Shown here piece after piece: positions 35,336-43,242 of a stretch of 64,000 bases of DNA (position 1 is the stretch's first letter; each line of letters begins with the position of its first letter). The position numbers and the translations under genes were made by a program. The stretch comes from Paraflavitalea soli (lineage in GTDB: Bacteria > Bacteroidota > Bacteroidia > Chitinophagales > Chitinophagaceae). A model generated the notes under the pieces. The model made no database searches. It was not told where the DNA came from and worked only from the letters and a program-made list of their open reading frames with translations. The stretch is taken from NCBI RefSeq assembly GCF_003555545.1, contig NZ_CP032157.1, forward strand, positions 2,050,546-2,114,545, written 5' to 3'.

Positions 35336-35638
35336 ATGGCAGCCGATATGGACATGGATCATGAAATAAGTACGGTTACAGAATCTTTGCGCTATGTGAG
35401 CGGTTACCTGGACTGTGAAAAGATAATTATTCGTAATATCCGCAAGCACCTGGAAAATGGAATAGATGAATCAAATATTGAAAACTACCTCAAGGCTCTG
35501 ATCGGCTACCTGGAGCGTTCTACCGAAACAGGCGAAGATGCCAATAAGCAAATGAACCACCGGTTTGTTATTGGTTTTATCTATACCCTGTTGAGAACTT
35601 CTTCCTGGAGAAGCTGGGTACAATCGATACAGATCTAA
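35336..35638 (+). CDS. Small helical protein following methyltransferase 1
   Basis: A 100-residue soluble protein without signal or transmembrane segment, not recognised. It looks all-helical (RYVSGYLDCEKIIIRNIRKHL, then YLKALIGYLERSTE). Its last 40 residues (LKALIGYLERS...DANKQMNHRFVIGFIYTLLRT, gapped) resemble those of the 95-residue protein at 36751-37038, which follows the second methyltransferase. So methyltransferase plus small protein may have been duplicated as a pair, and the small protein may be a partner or substrate-presenting subunit. It lies 43 bp downstream of the first methyltransferase. Confidence 0.7.
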   Translation: MAADMDMDHEISTVTESLRYVSGYLDCEKIIIRNIRKHLENGIDESNIENYLKALIGYLERSTETGEDANKQMNHRFVIGFIYTLLRTSSWRSWVQSIQI

Positions 35639-35651
35639 ACTATAATCTTTC

Positions 35652-36113
35652 ATGGCAACACCTGAAAAAAAAGTTCCCCCATCACCTGAAGCGGACCGCA
35701 AACCGGGCTACCTATGGAGCCTCATGCATCAAAAATGCGCCCGGTGCAGGCAGGGCAATATGTTCCAGCATAGTAACGCATATAACCTGAAGCAGTTCAT
35801 GAAAATGAACGACAACTGCCCGGCCTGTGACCAACGAATGGAGATAGAAGTTGGCTTTTACTATGGTACCAGCTATGTGAGTTATGCACTCACCGTGGCC
35901 TTGTCAGTCTCCACCTTTGTAGCCTGGTGGGTATTGATCGGGTTTTCAGTGCACGACAACCGCTTTTTCTGGTGGCTGGGCATCAATATCGCGGCGCTAC
36001 TCCTGCTTCAGCCCTACCTGATGCGGCTGTCGAGAGCTATCTGGCTGTCATTTTTTGTCCGTTATGATCCGGCCTGGAGAACGGAAAAGCCAGATCATAC
36101 GCCACGGGGTTAA
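35652..36113 (+). CDS. DUF983 membrane protein with zinc-ribbon-like CxxC motifs
   Basis: A 153-residue DUF983 protein. The cytoplasmic N-terminal part carries two CxxC pairs (KCARCRQGNMF at about 30-40 and NCPACDQ at about 57-63), typical of a small zinc ribbon. Two or three transmembrane helices follow (about 75-100 and 105-130). DUF983 proteins are common in Bacteroidota and alphaproteobacteria with no settled role. It lies 13 bp after the first small protein and 28 bp before the second methyltransferase, inside the Crp/Fnr-linked operon. Confidence 0.88.
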   Translation: MATPEKKVPPSPEADRKPGYLWSLMHQKCARCRQGNMFQHSNAYNLKQFMKMNDNCPACDQRMEIEVGFYYGTSYVSYALTVALSVSTFVAWWVLIGFSVHDNRFFWWLGINIAALLLLQPYLMRLSRAIWLSFFVRYDPAWRTEKPDHTPRG

Positions 36114-36141
36114 CAGCCTTCCTCACCCTAAATCTAATTGT

Positions 36142-36747
36142 ATGTCTACCGTTCCTGACAGTATTTTATTGGGCAAATATTTTACCGACGAGGCCGGCTT
36201 CCGTAACCTTTTTCCCCTCCCTATACAAAAACTGGACGCTTTGCATTGGTCGCCAATCACGGTGGCCGGCAAAGCTGTTCAGTTCCTGGCGCAGCATGAG
36301 GTGGTAAACATCCTTGACATCGGCAGCGGCATAGGCAAGTTTTGCCTCACAGGGGGTTCCATTCAACCAGCAGCTCATTTTTATGGTGTAGAGCAACGGG
36401 AAGACCTGGTAAAACAGGCAATCATTGTAGCACACAGGCTCGGTTTAAACAACGTGCATTTTATGCATAGCAACTTTACCCAGCTGGACCTGAAAGAGTA
36501 TGACCACTTCTATTTCTATAACTCCTTTTTTGAGAACCTGCCCGGAACAGATAAGATAGATGATAGTATTGCTTATTCGAGAGAGCTGTATAACTACTAT
36601 AGCCATTATCTCTACAAGCAACTGGAAGAAATGCCAGCCGGCACGCGCATCGTTACCTATTGCAGCTGGGGAGATGAGATACCTGACACTTATTCGCTGG
36701 TGGAAACCCATTTTGACAGTTTATTAAGATGCTGGATAAAAAGATAG
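36142..36747 (+). CDS. Class I SAM-dependent methyltransferase (second paralogue)
   Basis: A 201-residue enzyme starting at ATG 36142 (the frame runs back into the DUF983 gene, but that stretch is not conserved). It is clearly paralogous to the product of 34684-35292: motif I ILDIGSGIGKFCLTGG, then FYGVEQREDL, FTQLDLKEYDHFYFYNSFFENL, the PAGTR segment, and the same C-terminal end (LRCWIK against LKYWIK). Both keep the SAM-binding residues, so neither is a decayed copy. Divergence is high enough for the two to have different substrates. Confidence 0.85.
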   Translation: MSTVPDSILLGKYFTDEAGFRNLFPLPIQKLDALHWSPITVAGKAVQFLAQHEVVNILDIGSGIGKFCLTGGSIQPAAHFYGVEQREDLVKQAIIVAHRLGLNNVHFMHSNFTQLDLKEYDHFYFYNSFFENLPGTDKIDDSIAYSRELYNYYSHYLYKQLEEMPAGTRIVTYCSWGDEIPDTYSLVETHFDSLLRCWIKR

Positions 36748-36750
36748 ATC

Positions 36751-37038
36751 ATGAACACTACAATGGAAGATTATTGTCATAAGCTGGTCAACAAGATCCT
36801 GTTTGCGGCTTCCCAGGAGGAAGTGAAAAGGTATATTGATACAGCGATGAAAAGTATGGTAACCCATAAGGTTAACGGGCATATCATTGCCAGGTTTGCA
36901 GACAAGGCACTTCTTCATTTAAAGGAGTTTAGCCCTATGGACCAGGATGCGCAACAATGGACCAATATAAAAATGGCCATTTTGCTGTTTAACCAGCTGA
37001 AACGCACACTAAATAGTGGAGCTATCCCTATAAGTTAA
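36751..37038 (+). CDS. Small helical protein following methyltransferase 2
   Basis: A 95-residue soluble, probably all-helical protein that begins 3 nt after the methyltransferase stop, so translation is coupled. Not recognised. It is weakly similar to the 100-residue protein at 35336-35638 in length, position and C-terminal pattern (hydrophobic helix, then DAQQWTNIKMAILLFNQLKRT). Start codon ATG at 36751 is unambiguous. It ends 5 nt before the SulP gene. Confidence 0.7.
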   Translation: MNTTMEDYCHKLVNKILFAASQEEVKRYIDTAMKSMVTHKVNGHIIARFADKALLHLKEFSPMDQDAQQWTNIKMAILLFNQLKRTLNSGAIPIS

Positions 37039-37043
37039 GTATC

Positions 37044-38690
37044 ATGTTCAGGCCCAAACTGTTTGATACCCTCAAAAATTACAGTACTGCAGCGTTCGGC
37101 AAGGACCTGATGGCTGGCATTATTGTAGGTATTGTTGCCCTGCCGCTGGCCATTGCTTTTGCCATCGCCTCCGGGGTTTCGCCGGAGAAAGGGTTGTATA
37201 CGGCTGTCATTGCCGGCTTTATCATTTCGGCATTAGGCGGCAGCCGGGTACAGATCGGTGGTCCTACAGGCGCTTTTATTGTGATTGTGTACGGTATCGT
37301 ACAGCAATACGGAGAAAACGGATTGATCATTGCCACCTTTATGGCAGGTATTATGCTGCTGATGATGGGGTTTGCCCGTTTGGGTACCGTGATCCAATAC
37401 ATTCCCTACCCGTTGATCGTGGGATTTACCAGCGGCATTGCCGTATTGATCTTTTCTTCCCAGGTAAAGGATTTCCTGGGACTCCGGATGGGGGCAGTAC
37501 CGGCAGACTTTATCGACAAGTGGAAAAGTTTTGGGCTCCACCTGTACTCCGCCAACTGGTATGCTTTCCTCGTGGCCAGCGCCACCGTTATGATCATTAT
37601 ATTATGGCCGCGGATCACCCGCAAAGTACCGGGTTCGCTGATAGCCATCCTCCTTACTACCGCTGCTGCATCGGTATTGAACCTGCCCGTGGAAACCATT
37701 GGCAGTCGCTTTGGCCGTATCCCGTCCTCACTGCCCGCACCTGCTATACCCGCACTTGATCTTGCCACGATCAAAAACATGGTACAACCGGCTTTTACGA
37801 TCGCCCTGCTGGGAGGTATTGAATCGCTTTTATCGGCTGTAGTGGCCGATGGCATGATGGGTGGCAGGCACCGGTCCAACATGGAACTGGTGGCGCAGGG
37901 AGCGGCCAACATAGGATCTTCTGTGTTTGGAGGTATACCAGCCACAGGTGCCATTGCGCGTACAGCCACCAATATTAAAAATGGCGGGCGCACACCTGTT
38001 GCAGGTATTGTACATGCCATTACCCTGTTGTTGATCATGTTGCTGGTGGGCAAATGGGCCGCATTGATCCCCATGCCCACCCTGGCAGGTATATTGGTGG
38101 TGGTGGCTTATAACATGAGCGAGTGGCATAACTTCAAGTCCGTGTTGAAGGGAGCACGCAATGATGTAGCGGTGCTGCTGATCGTTTTTTTGCTTACGGT
38201 CCTGGTTGATCTTACCGTAGCCATTGAGATCGGAATCGTGCTGGCAGCTTTTCTGTTTATGCGGCAGATGATACAAACTACCGGTGTAAATGCCCTGTCC
38301 GGTAAAGAAGAAGCCGGTGATGAAAAATTCGGCAGCAGCTCCATCATCCCGGGTGTTGAGGTATTTGAGATCACTGGTCCGCTGTTCTTTGGCGCTGCCT
38401 GGAAATTCAAAGATGCCATGCGGCTTATTGAAAAGCCACCCAAAGTATTGATCATCCGTATGGGCCAGGTGCCTGTCATTGATGCTACCGGCATTAAAGT
38501 GATTGGGGAAGTGTACAGGGAATCAAAGCTTCGCCATACTAAGCTCATCTTGTCGGAAGTACATAGTAGCCACGTAATGGAGGCGCTGAAAGATGCCCGC
38601 CTGCTGTTTGCCATAGGGAAGGCCAATGTGACCGCCACCTTTGAGAAAGCCCTGGAGAGAAGCCACACCATAATAGCATCTGCGCTATGA
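37044..38690 (+). CDS. SulP/SLC26-family inorganic anion transporter with STAS domain
   Basis: A 548-residue inner-membrane transporter for sulfate, bicarbonate or related anions. The membrane domain (about 1-410) has the family segments DLMAGIIVGIVALPLAIAFA at 20-39 and GIPATGAIARTATNIKNGGRTP near 300. The cytoplasmic STAS domain (about 430-545) holds VIDATGIKVIGEVYRESK. It begins 5 nt after the second small protein gene and is the last gene of the operon. Which anion is moved cannot be told from sequence; neighbours give no sulfur-assimilation or carbonic anhydrase context. Confidence 0.94.
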   Translation: MFRPKLFDTLKNYSTAAFGKDLMAGIIVGIVALPLAIAFAIASGVSPEKGLYTAVIAGFIISALGGSRVQIGGPTGAFIVIVYGIVQQYGENGLIIATFMAGIMLLMMGFARLGTVIQYIPYPLIVGFTSGIAVLIFSSQVKDFLGLRMGAVPADFIDKWKSFGLHLYSANWYAFLVASATVMIIILWPRITRKVPGSLIAILLTTAAASVLNLPVETIGSRFGRIPSSLPAPAIPALDLATIKNMVQPAFTIALLGGIESLLSAVVADGMMGGRHRSNMELVAQGAANIGSSVFGGIPATGAIARTATNIKNGGRTPVAGIVHAITLLLIMLLVGKWAALIPMPTLAGILVVVAYNMSEWHNFKSVLKGARNDVAVLLIVFLLTVLVDLTVAIEIGIVLAAFLFMRQMIQTTGVNALSGKEEAGDEKFGSSSIIPGVEVFEITGPLFFGAAWKFKDAMRLIEKPPKVLIIRMGQVPVIDATGIKVIGEVYRESKLRHTKLILSEVHSSHVMEALKDARLLFAIGKANVTATFEKALERSHTIIASAL

Positions 38691-38737
38691 AATCGACTGT
38701 ATCCAGCAAGTGACGAGTGATCGCTTGAGAAGACCAC

Positions 38738-39079
38738 TTATTTCTTGCGCACATAACTGCCGGTCAATGCCGCAAAGCCGGCCACGATAGCGGCTACCAG
38801 GGCCGTAATGAGTATCAGTAAAAAGTAAGAGCCGCCCAGGGGTAATACCTGCGCCATCTTCTGCGACAGGATATGCTGGTTCCTGACATCGATCCAGGTG
38901 GCCAGTACACCCCAAAGCAGCAGCAATCCCAGGAAACCGGAGAGATAAGCTTTCCATGGCTTCTGTGGAATGAGGGCTGCTACGATAAAAGCAGCCTGGG
39001 CCAGGCTCCACCAGCCCAGGTAAAGCCCTGCAGCAAAACTTAACAACGCGATCAACAATATGGAAACTATGAATTTCAT
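38738..39079 (-). CDS. Small membrane protein of unknown function
   Basis: A 113-residue protein from the ATG at 39079 (MKFIVSILLIALLSFAAG); the longer open frame upstream crosses an intergenic repeat. Four hydrophobic segments (about 3-22, 25-40, 47-64 and 85-107) make an almost entirely membrane-embedded protein ending in SYVRKK. Not recognised. It reads in the same direction as the penicillin acylase gene 104 bp upstream and might be co-transcribed. Confidence 0.65.
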   Translation of the reverse strand: MKFIVSILLIALLSFAAGLYLGWWSLAQAAFIVAALIPQKPWKAYLSGFLGLLLLWGVLATWIDVRNQHILSQKMAQVLPLGGSYFLLILITALVAAIVAGFAALTGSYVRKK

Positions 39080-39110
39080 CTGTTCAATTTGAGAATTTGA
39101 AAATTTGAGG

Positions 39111-39167
39111 ATTTGAAAATGAAACAGCCCGGGATTAATCCGATAACACATTACCACATTTTCAAAT
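39111..39167. repeat. Intergenic inverted repeat with TTTGAAAAT arms
   Basis: ATTTGAAAATG (39111-39121) pairs perfectly with CATTTTCAAAT (39157-39167). Further short AATTTGA/ATTTGA units precede it from 39087, and GGATTAATCC (39132-39141) is a palindrome in the loop. The pattern suggests a dispersed intergenic repeat. Confidence 0.5.
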
Positions 39168-39182
39168 TACCACATGATCACA

Positions 39183-41636
39183 TTAGTTATTAAAGTTCAT
39201 CGTGTATTTCACACCAGGCCCCTTGCCTTCACTTTCCGACATCACCCATAGCAAATTGTATTCACCGGCAACCCACTTGTTGACAAAACTGTCGTAATAC
39301 TTACTGCCGGGATTGCCTTGCTGGCCGCCGGGAAAAATACCCCAGGCCTCCGTTTTATCGGTCAGGTGTACGATCATCCGCCAGCTGGGACCATGGAACT
39401 GCTTGGTGGCATTGATCACATGTTCACCGCCACCGGTATTGAGGTGCAGCCTGCCCAGTGGCGCTATCTGGCGCAACAGGTGGCGAATGCCGGTATCTTT
39501 GAATTTACCCCAGGCGAGCCTGCCTTCTGCAGCAGCCCTCTTGAGCACAGGGATGGCTTTCTTAAAGGCAGTGGTCACCACATCGCCTGCAGTTTCTTTG
39601 TTGGGCGTATGAATATTGTCAACGGGTGCAAAAGCTGAATCCCGCAACAAACCTTCTACCAGTGTATAGGCTTCCGGAATTTGAATGGGCTTAGGTGCTG
39701 CTTCCAGCTCATCACTCCACACCTCCGCTTCCAGGCCCCTGAACCAGGTATCGAATATCGCTGCCCCCTTTTCATCGGGATCATTACGCAGGTTCCAGTT
39801 GCGCAGTATCTCCAGGTAACTCTTCTCTTCATTGGTGAGCATGTGCTCCTTAATATTCTTCAGCAATACAGGCCGCGCAGTCTCCGCAAATACATTGTAG
39901 TTATCTGTTTGCAACTGCTTCATATCATCGATCGTAATGCTGTTCATAGCACGCAGCCGGCGGTTGATGATAAAGCTGCGGTACAGATCATAAGAGCCCC
40001 CCTGGTAATAAGGATAGGCAGTATCGGCCGCCATCTGGTTGGCGCTGCTTACAAAGTCCAGGCGGCGCTCGGGTTCCACATGGGGATTTTCTTCCTGTGG
40101 TATATTGGCCTGCCAGCGGTAGCTGCTATCCGTACCGGGCATGATAAAGTCGCCCTGTCTTTTCCATTTGGCCGGAAATTCGCCTTGCTGCCAGATGGCT
40201 ATATCATTGTCCTTACTGGCAAATACAAAATTCTGCCCGGGACAGGTAAAGTCTTTGATAGCTGCCAGGTAATCAGTATAACCTGTGGCCCTGTTGAGCA
40301 GGTAAAAGGTCTTGAACTCGTTGGAGCCCTCATGCGCTTTCCATTGCACAGCCAGGTTGGTCACCTGCGTGGCGCGGCCAAAACCATTAAAGGAAGCATC
40401 GTACTGTACAGGGCCCCAAAGAGTATAGGCTACCGTATCATATAAAGTAGCGCCGCCTTTCACTTTAAACGCTTCCACTTTTAACTGGGCGGGTTTCCAC
40501 GCACTGTCAAACCAGTATTCCTGTTTGGAGTCATCCTTAAAGCGGATGGCATAATAGTCTTTTACATCGCGGTGGGAATTGGTAACACCCCAGGCCACCT
40601 GATCGGTAAACCCTATAATGATGGCGGGCGATCCGGGGAAGCTGGCGCCATAAGCATTGCTTTGCGGTGTGTGCAGCTGCATTTCAAACCAGAGGGAAGG
40701 TAATGACAGGCCCAGATGCGGATCACTGCACAAAATAGGTCTTCCGCTTTGTGTTTTTTGTCCGCTCACCGCCCAGTTATTACTGCCATTGTCTTTATCG
40801 GGTTTGTTGATGGCAGCCAGCGTAGCACTGTCTTTCCACTGGAAGTACAGCGAATCAGCTGATGCCGGTGCTACCGGGTGAATGGTTGCTGGTGCAAATA
40901 CCGATCCCCTGGGTACAATAGGACTTAAGGAATCCTGGGTAGTGGGATAAAACTTTTCGAAAAGCTCGTGGCTCAATACCGCTTTGGCATTGGTGTATTC
41001 AATATCATTTTCCGAGCCGGAGAGGTCATAGCTCATGTATTTCAGGAAAAGCGCTGTCTTCAGGTTCGTCCAATGCTCGGGATGATAATTGAGCAGGCGG
41101 TATTCCAGGGGAAGCGTGCTGCTGGTGAGTTGATCAATGTAAGCATTGGCCCCGGCCGTATAGGCATCCAACACCTTTTTGGTGGTGGTGTCATTTTCCA
41201 TTACCTGCAAAGAATTGTTGGCGGCATACACCATACCCAGGCGACGCATATTGCGGTCGAAGTTCAGGATCGTGCTATCGGCCCCGGTGCCTACGATCTC
41301 CGTTAACCTGCCCGCTGCTGCATGCGTTTGGAATTCCATTTGCCACAAACGGAACCTGGCATGCAGGTATCCCTGTACGAAATACAGGTCTTCATCATTC
41401 TGGGCAAATACGTGGGGCACCATCCGGTCGTCGAAGTATACAGCTACTTTGTCTTTCAGTTGCGGAAGCTGCAATGTCATATTGTAATCCTGGTCTGCAG
41501 GCTCAGCATTTTGCCAGAAGCCCTCTTGCGGACTCAGGAAGCTGCCCAGTGGAGGAGTACTCCCAATGGGAATGCTCAGTGCTATGACCAATCCTGTAGT
41601 CACAGCAGCGGAAATTAAAAAGGGAACAAGTCTCAT
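39183..41636 (-). CDS. Penicillin acylase family protein (Ntn hydrolase)
   Basis: An 817-residue precursor of an N-terminal nucleophile hydrolase. The N-terminal hydrophobic segment (FLISAAVTTGLVIALSIPIG) is a signal peptide or anchor. The alpha-chain part (about 60-230) is followed by a linker and the autocleavage site G284/S285 in DNGSNNWAVSG, where S285 becomes the new N-terminal nucleophile of the beta chain. Beta-chain landmarks include SDPHLGLSLPSLWFEM and the PGSPAIIIGFTDQVAWGVTNS region. Such enzymes cleave amide bonds of penicillins, acyl-homoserine lactones or other N-acyl compounds; the substrate here is not known. Quorum quenching is a possible role only. Confidence 0.92.
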   Translation of the reverse strand: MRLVPFLISAAVTTGLVIALSIPIGSTPPLGSFLSPQEGFWQNAEPADQDYNMTLQLPQLKDKVAVYFDDRMVPHVFAQNDEDLYFVQGYLHARFRLWQMEFQTHAAAGRLTEIVGTGADSTILNFDRNMRRLGMVYAANNSLQVMENDTTTKKVLDAYTAGANAYIDQLTSSTLPLEYRLLNYHPEHWTNLKTALFLKYMSYDLSGSENDIEYTNAKAVLSHELFEKFYPTTQDSLSPIVPRGSVFAPATIHPVAPASADSLYFQWKDSATLAAINKPDKDNGSNNWAVSGQKTQSGRPILCSDPHLGLSLPSLWFEMQLHTPQSNAYGASFPGSPAIIIGFTDQVAWGVTNSHRDVKDYYAIRFKDDSKQEYWFDSAWKPAQLKVEAFKVKGGATLYDTVAYTLWGPVQYDASFNGFGRATQVTNLAVQWKAHEGSNEFKTFYLLNRATGYTDYLAAIKDFTCPGQNFVFASKDNDIAIWQQGEFPAKWKRQGDFIMPGTDSSYRWQANIPQEENPHVEPERRLDFVSSANQMAADTAYPYYQGGSYDLYRSFIINRRLRAMNSITIDDMKQLQTDNYNVFAETARPVLLKNIKEHMLTNEEKSYLEILRNWNLRNDPDEKGAAIFDTWFRGLEAEVWSDELEAAPKPIQIPEAYTLVEGLLRDSAFAPVDNIHTPNKETAGDVVTTAFKKAIPVLKRAAAEGRLAWGKFKDTGIRHLLRQIAPLGRLHLNTGGGEHVINATKQFHGPSWRMIVHLTDKTEAWGIFPGGQQGNPGSKYYDSFVNKWVAGEYNLLWVMSESEGKGPGVKYTMNFNN

Positions 41637-41815
41637 ACTACCGGAAGGGTTTAAAGAAATCGTTTAAAAGTAACACGAACTGGTAATACCACAAAATTGT
41701 ATTGTGCGGCAAGCATTTAGGGTGCAATTTTACAGCAGAGTTTGAGGGAACATTTAAACAGTCGTCGTTTTAATCAAATGCCTTTATGAAACCGGGTGGC
41801 TTAACCCGTCATCAG

Positions 41816-41841
41816 AAAACCGGCCCTTCCGGGCCGGTTTT
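41816..41841. terminator. Orphan bidirectional terminator
   Basis: AAAACCGGCCC at 41816-41826 pairs perfectly with its complement at 41831-41841 (TTCC tetraloop), with A and T tracts on the two sides. No annotated gene ends nearby on the + strand, and the gene on the left is transcribed away from it. Confidence 0.85.
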
Positions 41842-41985
41842 TATAAAGCTTTCGGGGACGTTCTTACGCCTGATTGGTTGTCACGGGTTTGCCATACTTC
41901 CCGGGACAGGGTAAGCGCATACAAGATAAAAATTTTTACTTTTTACTCATATAGGTCATAGGTTGCTAAATCCGTCGTTAAATGG

Positions 41986-42016
41986 ACCGGTTCCCCAGGG
42001 AGCCGGTTCTTTTTTT
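41986..42016 (+). terminator. Orphan intrinsic terminator
   Basis: ACCGGTTCC (41986-41994) pairs with GGAGCCGGT (41999-42007) with one G-U pair and a 4-nt loop, followed by TTCTTTTTTT. A possible -7 box TACTTTTT lies at 41937-41944, so an RNA of about 60-70 nt might end here. Confidence 0.85.
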
Positions 42017-42030
42017 GTGTACAGGTGTTT

Positions 42031-42087
42031 GTCAGGCTGAGTTTATCGAAGCCGCCTTCGACAGCCCTTCGATAAGCTCAGGGTGAC
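42031..42087. repeat. REP-like inverted repeat (CTTCGATAAGCTCAGGGTGAC type)
   Basis: Two 21-nt arms, 42031-42051 and 42067-42087, are inverted copies with three mismatches, separated by 15 nt that contain another CTTCGA. This sequence type recurs in intergenic DNA of many bacteria, from my general knowledge. Confidence 0.75.
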
Positions 42088-42182
42088 AACCACCAATCCA
42101 GGTCATCAATACCCAGACCAATCCCCTCATGGTGAGGGACATAGTTCAGCACACTTGCCATTATAATTTATACGGGCTACTG

Positions 42183-42214
42183 CTTGCAATATTAATTGTC
42201 CTGTATTACCTTGC
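42183..42214 (+). promoter_or_regulatory. Promoter candidate for the small peptide gene
   Basis: CTTG (42183-42186), a 20-nt spacer and TACCTTGC (42207-42214). Transcription would start near 42221, about 33 nt before the ATG. Confidence 0.4.
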
Positions 42215-42253
42215 ACCTGTATCCAATATTACCTAATCTCCAAATCTTCGTTT

Positions 42254-42355
42254 ATGAAAAGGTCTACTAAACCCTCCATCAACACGTTCCGCCTGAAACA
42301 ATTAGCTGGTATTACACTTGTCTGCTGCATGTTTGTAGTAGGTCTCGTTGTTTAA
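42254..42355 (+). CDS. Candidate 33-residue single-pass membrane peptide
   Basis: ATG at 42254 opens 33 codons: a basic N-terminus (MKRSTKPSINTFRLKQ) followed by a hydrophobic segment (LAGITLVCCMFVVGLVV) and TAA. This is the plan of small membrane peptides, including type I toxins and regulatory peptides. It lies between a promoter-like pair and the terminator at 42492-42537, and there is no longer gene in this transcription unit. Existence as a protein is not proven. Confidence 0.4.
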   Translation: MKRSTKPSINTFRLKQLAGITLVCCMFVVGLVV

Positions 42356-42491
42356 TTGACCAGGGATTCCCAACAAACATTTACTTCCCATTGATGATGC
42401 CTGGCGCTTAAACCCGCCGGGGAGCTATTTGTTTTGCCCGCCCGCATCCCAGGGCCCATTAAAAGCGCCGTTTTCAACACCATGAACACCC

Positions 42492-42537
42492 GCAAAGCCT
42501 GCCTCATGAGAGGTAGCTACCGCAGGCTTTGCTTTTT
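42492..42537 (+). terminator. Intrinsic terminator behind the candidate peptide gene
   Basis: GCAAAGCCTGC (42492-42502) pairs perfectly with its complement (42522-42532), with GGTAGCTACC as a palindrome in the loop and five T following. Confidence 0.88.
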
Positions 42538-42678
42538 GTTCCCCCCTTGGCCATCTCCTGGCCAGGTACAGAATTCCTTTCCTGTCACCCCCGACATCTT
42601 CCTCCATCCTGGTTCAGACTTTTTTTCGTACCTTTTAGGGTAGTTCTTTTCATATTCCTCACCTCAAAATGTTTTGCT

Positions 42679-43161
42679 ATGAAACAATCAGCTTGTCATG
42701 CCATGGCATTGTTGCTGGTACCATGGCTGGCCTGTAATGACCAGGCCGCACACGAAAATGCAAAACTACCCGCCTCCCCCACTCCCGAAGCCGCTATGAT
42801 CCTGCCCGCTGTACCAGACACTACCCTGCCCAGCGGACGCCGGAATATCTACCTCGCCGGACTTCGAAATAAACCTGGCTTTTTTGTTGAACGAAGTGTT
42901 TTCCCCGCCGGCTACAAAGGCTTGCCCCATATCCACAATGGCGACATTTATGTAACGATCATTAAAGGTTCGGTCTATATAGCACTGGGCAACCGGTTCG
43001 ACACCACCGCCCGGGTGCCCGTATATGGTCCGGGCAGCTTTATTGTTATCAAAGCCGACCAACCGCATTATGAATGGTTCACAGAGCCCTGCACCATGCA
43101 GATCGAAGGCATCGGGCCCAATGAGACCTTTTATGTAAATGAGCCGGGGAGTAAGAAGTGA
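42679..43161 (+). CDS. Cupin-domain lipoprotein
   Basis: A 160-residue lipoprotein started at the ATG at 42679; the lipobox is at LVPWLAC near residue 19. A single cupin barrel (about 60-150) shows PHIHNGDIYVTIIKGSVYIALG (motif 1 with HxH and a later E position replaced by D or V) and PGSFIVIKADQPHYEWF (motif 2, with histidine). The two histidines plus the motif 2 histidine may bind a metal. The family includes small anti-sigma (ChrR-like), oxidase and binding proteins. An enzymatic role cannot be decided. Weak -7 element TACCTTTT at 42629-42636. Confidence 0.82.
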   Translation: MKQSACHAMALLLVPWLACNDQAAHENAKLPASPTPEAAMILPAVPDTTLPSGRRNIYLAGLRNKPGFFVERSVFPAGYKGLPHIHNGDIYVTIIKGSVYIALGNRFDTTARVPVYGPGSFIVIKADQPHYEWFTEPCTMQIEGIGPNETFYVNEPGSKK

Positions 43162-43242
43162 AGGCAGGAATATAGCATACAGCATTCAGCATACAGAAGC
43201 TTTTGCATGGCCAGGAAGGGATCAGCAACCTTAGTGCGGTAT

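Larger units (their letters stand above)
41637..42678. other. 1-kb region without long genes, rich in terminators
   Basis: No reading frame with protein-like composition longer than 33 codons was found. It holds three strong intrinsic terminators reading + (41816-41841, 41986-42016 and 42492-42537), one REP-like inverted repeat (42031-42087), a promoter-like pair (42183-42214) and a candidate small peptide gene (42254-42355). So the region probably gives rise to short transcripts. Confidence 0.6.

Noticed and set aside
39681-40445. 254-codon + strand frame opposite the penicillin acylase gene
   Set aside because: Shadow frame; the acylase motifs including the autocleavage site fix the coding strand.
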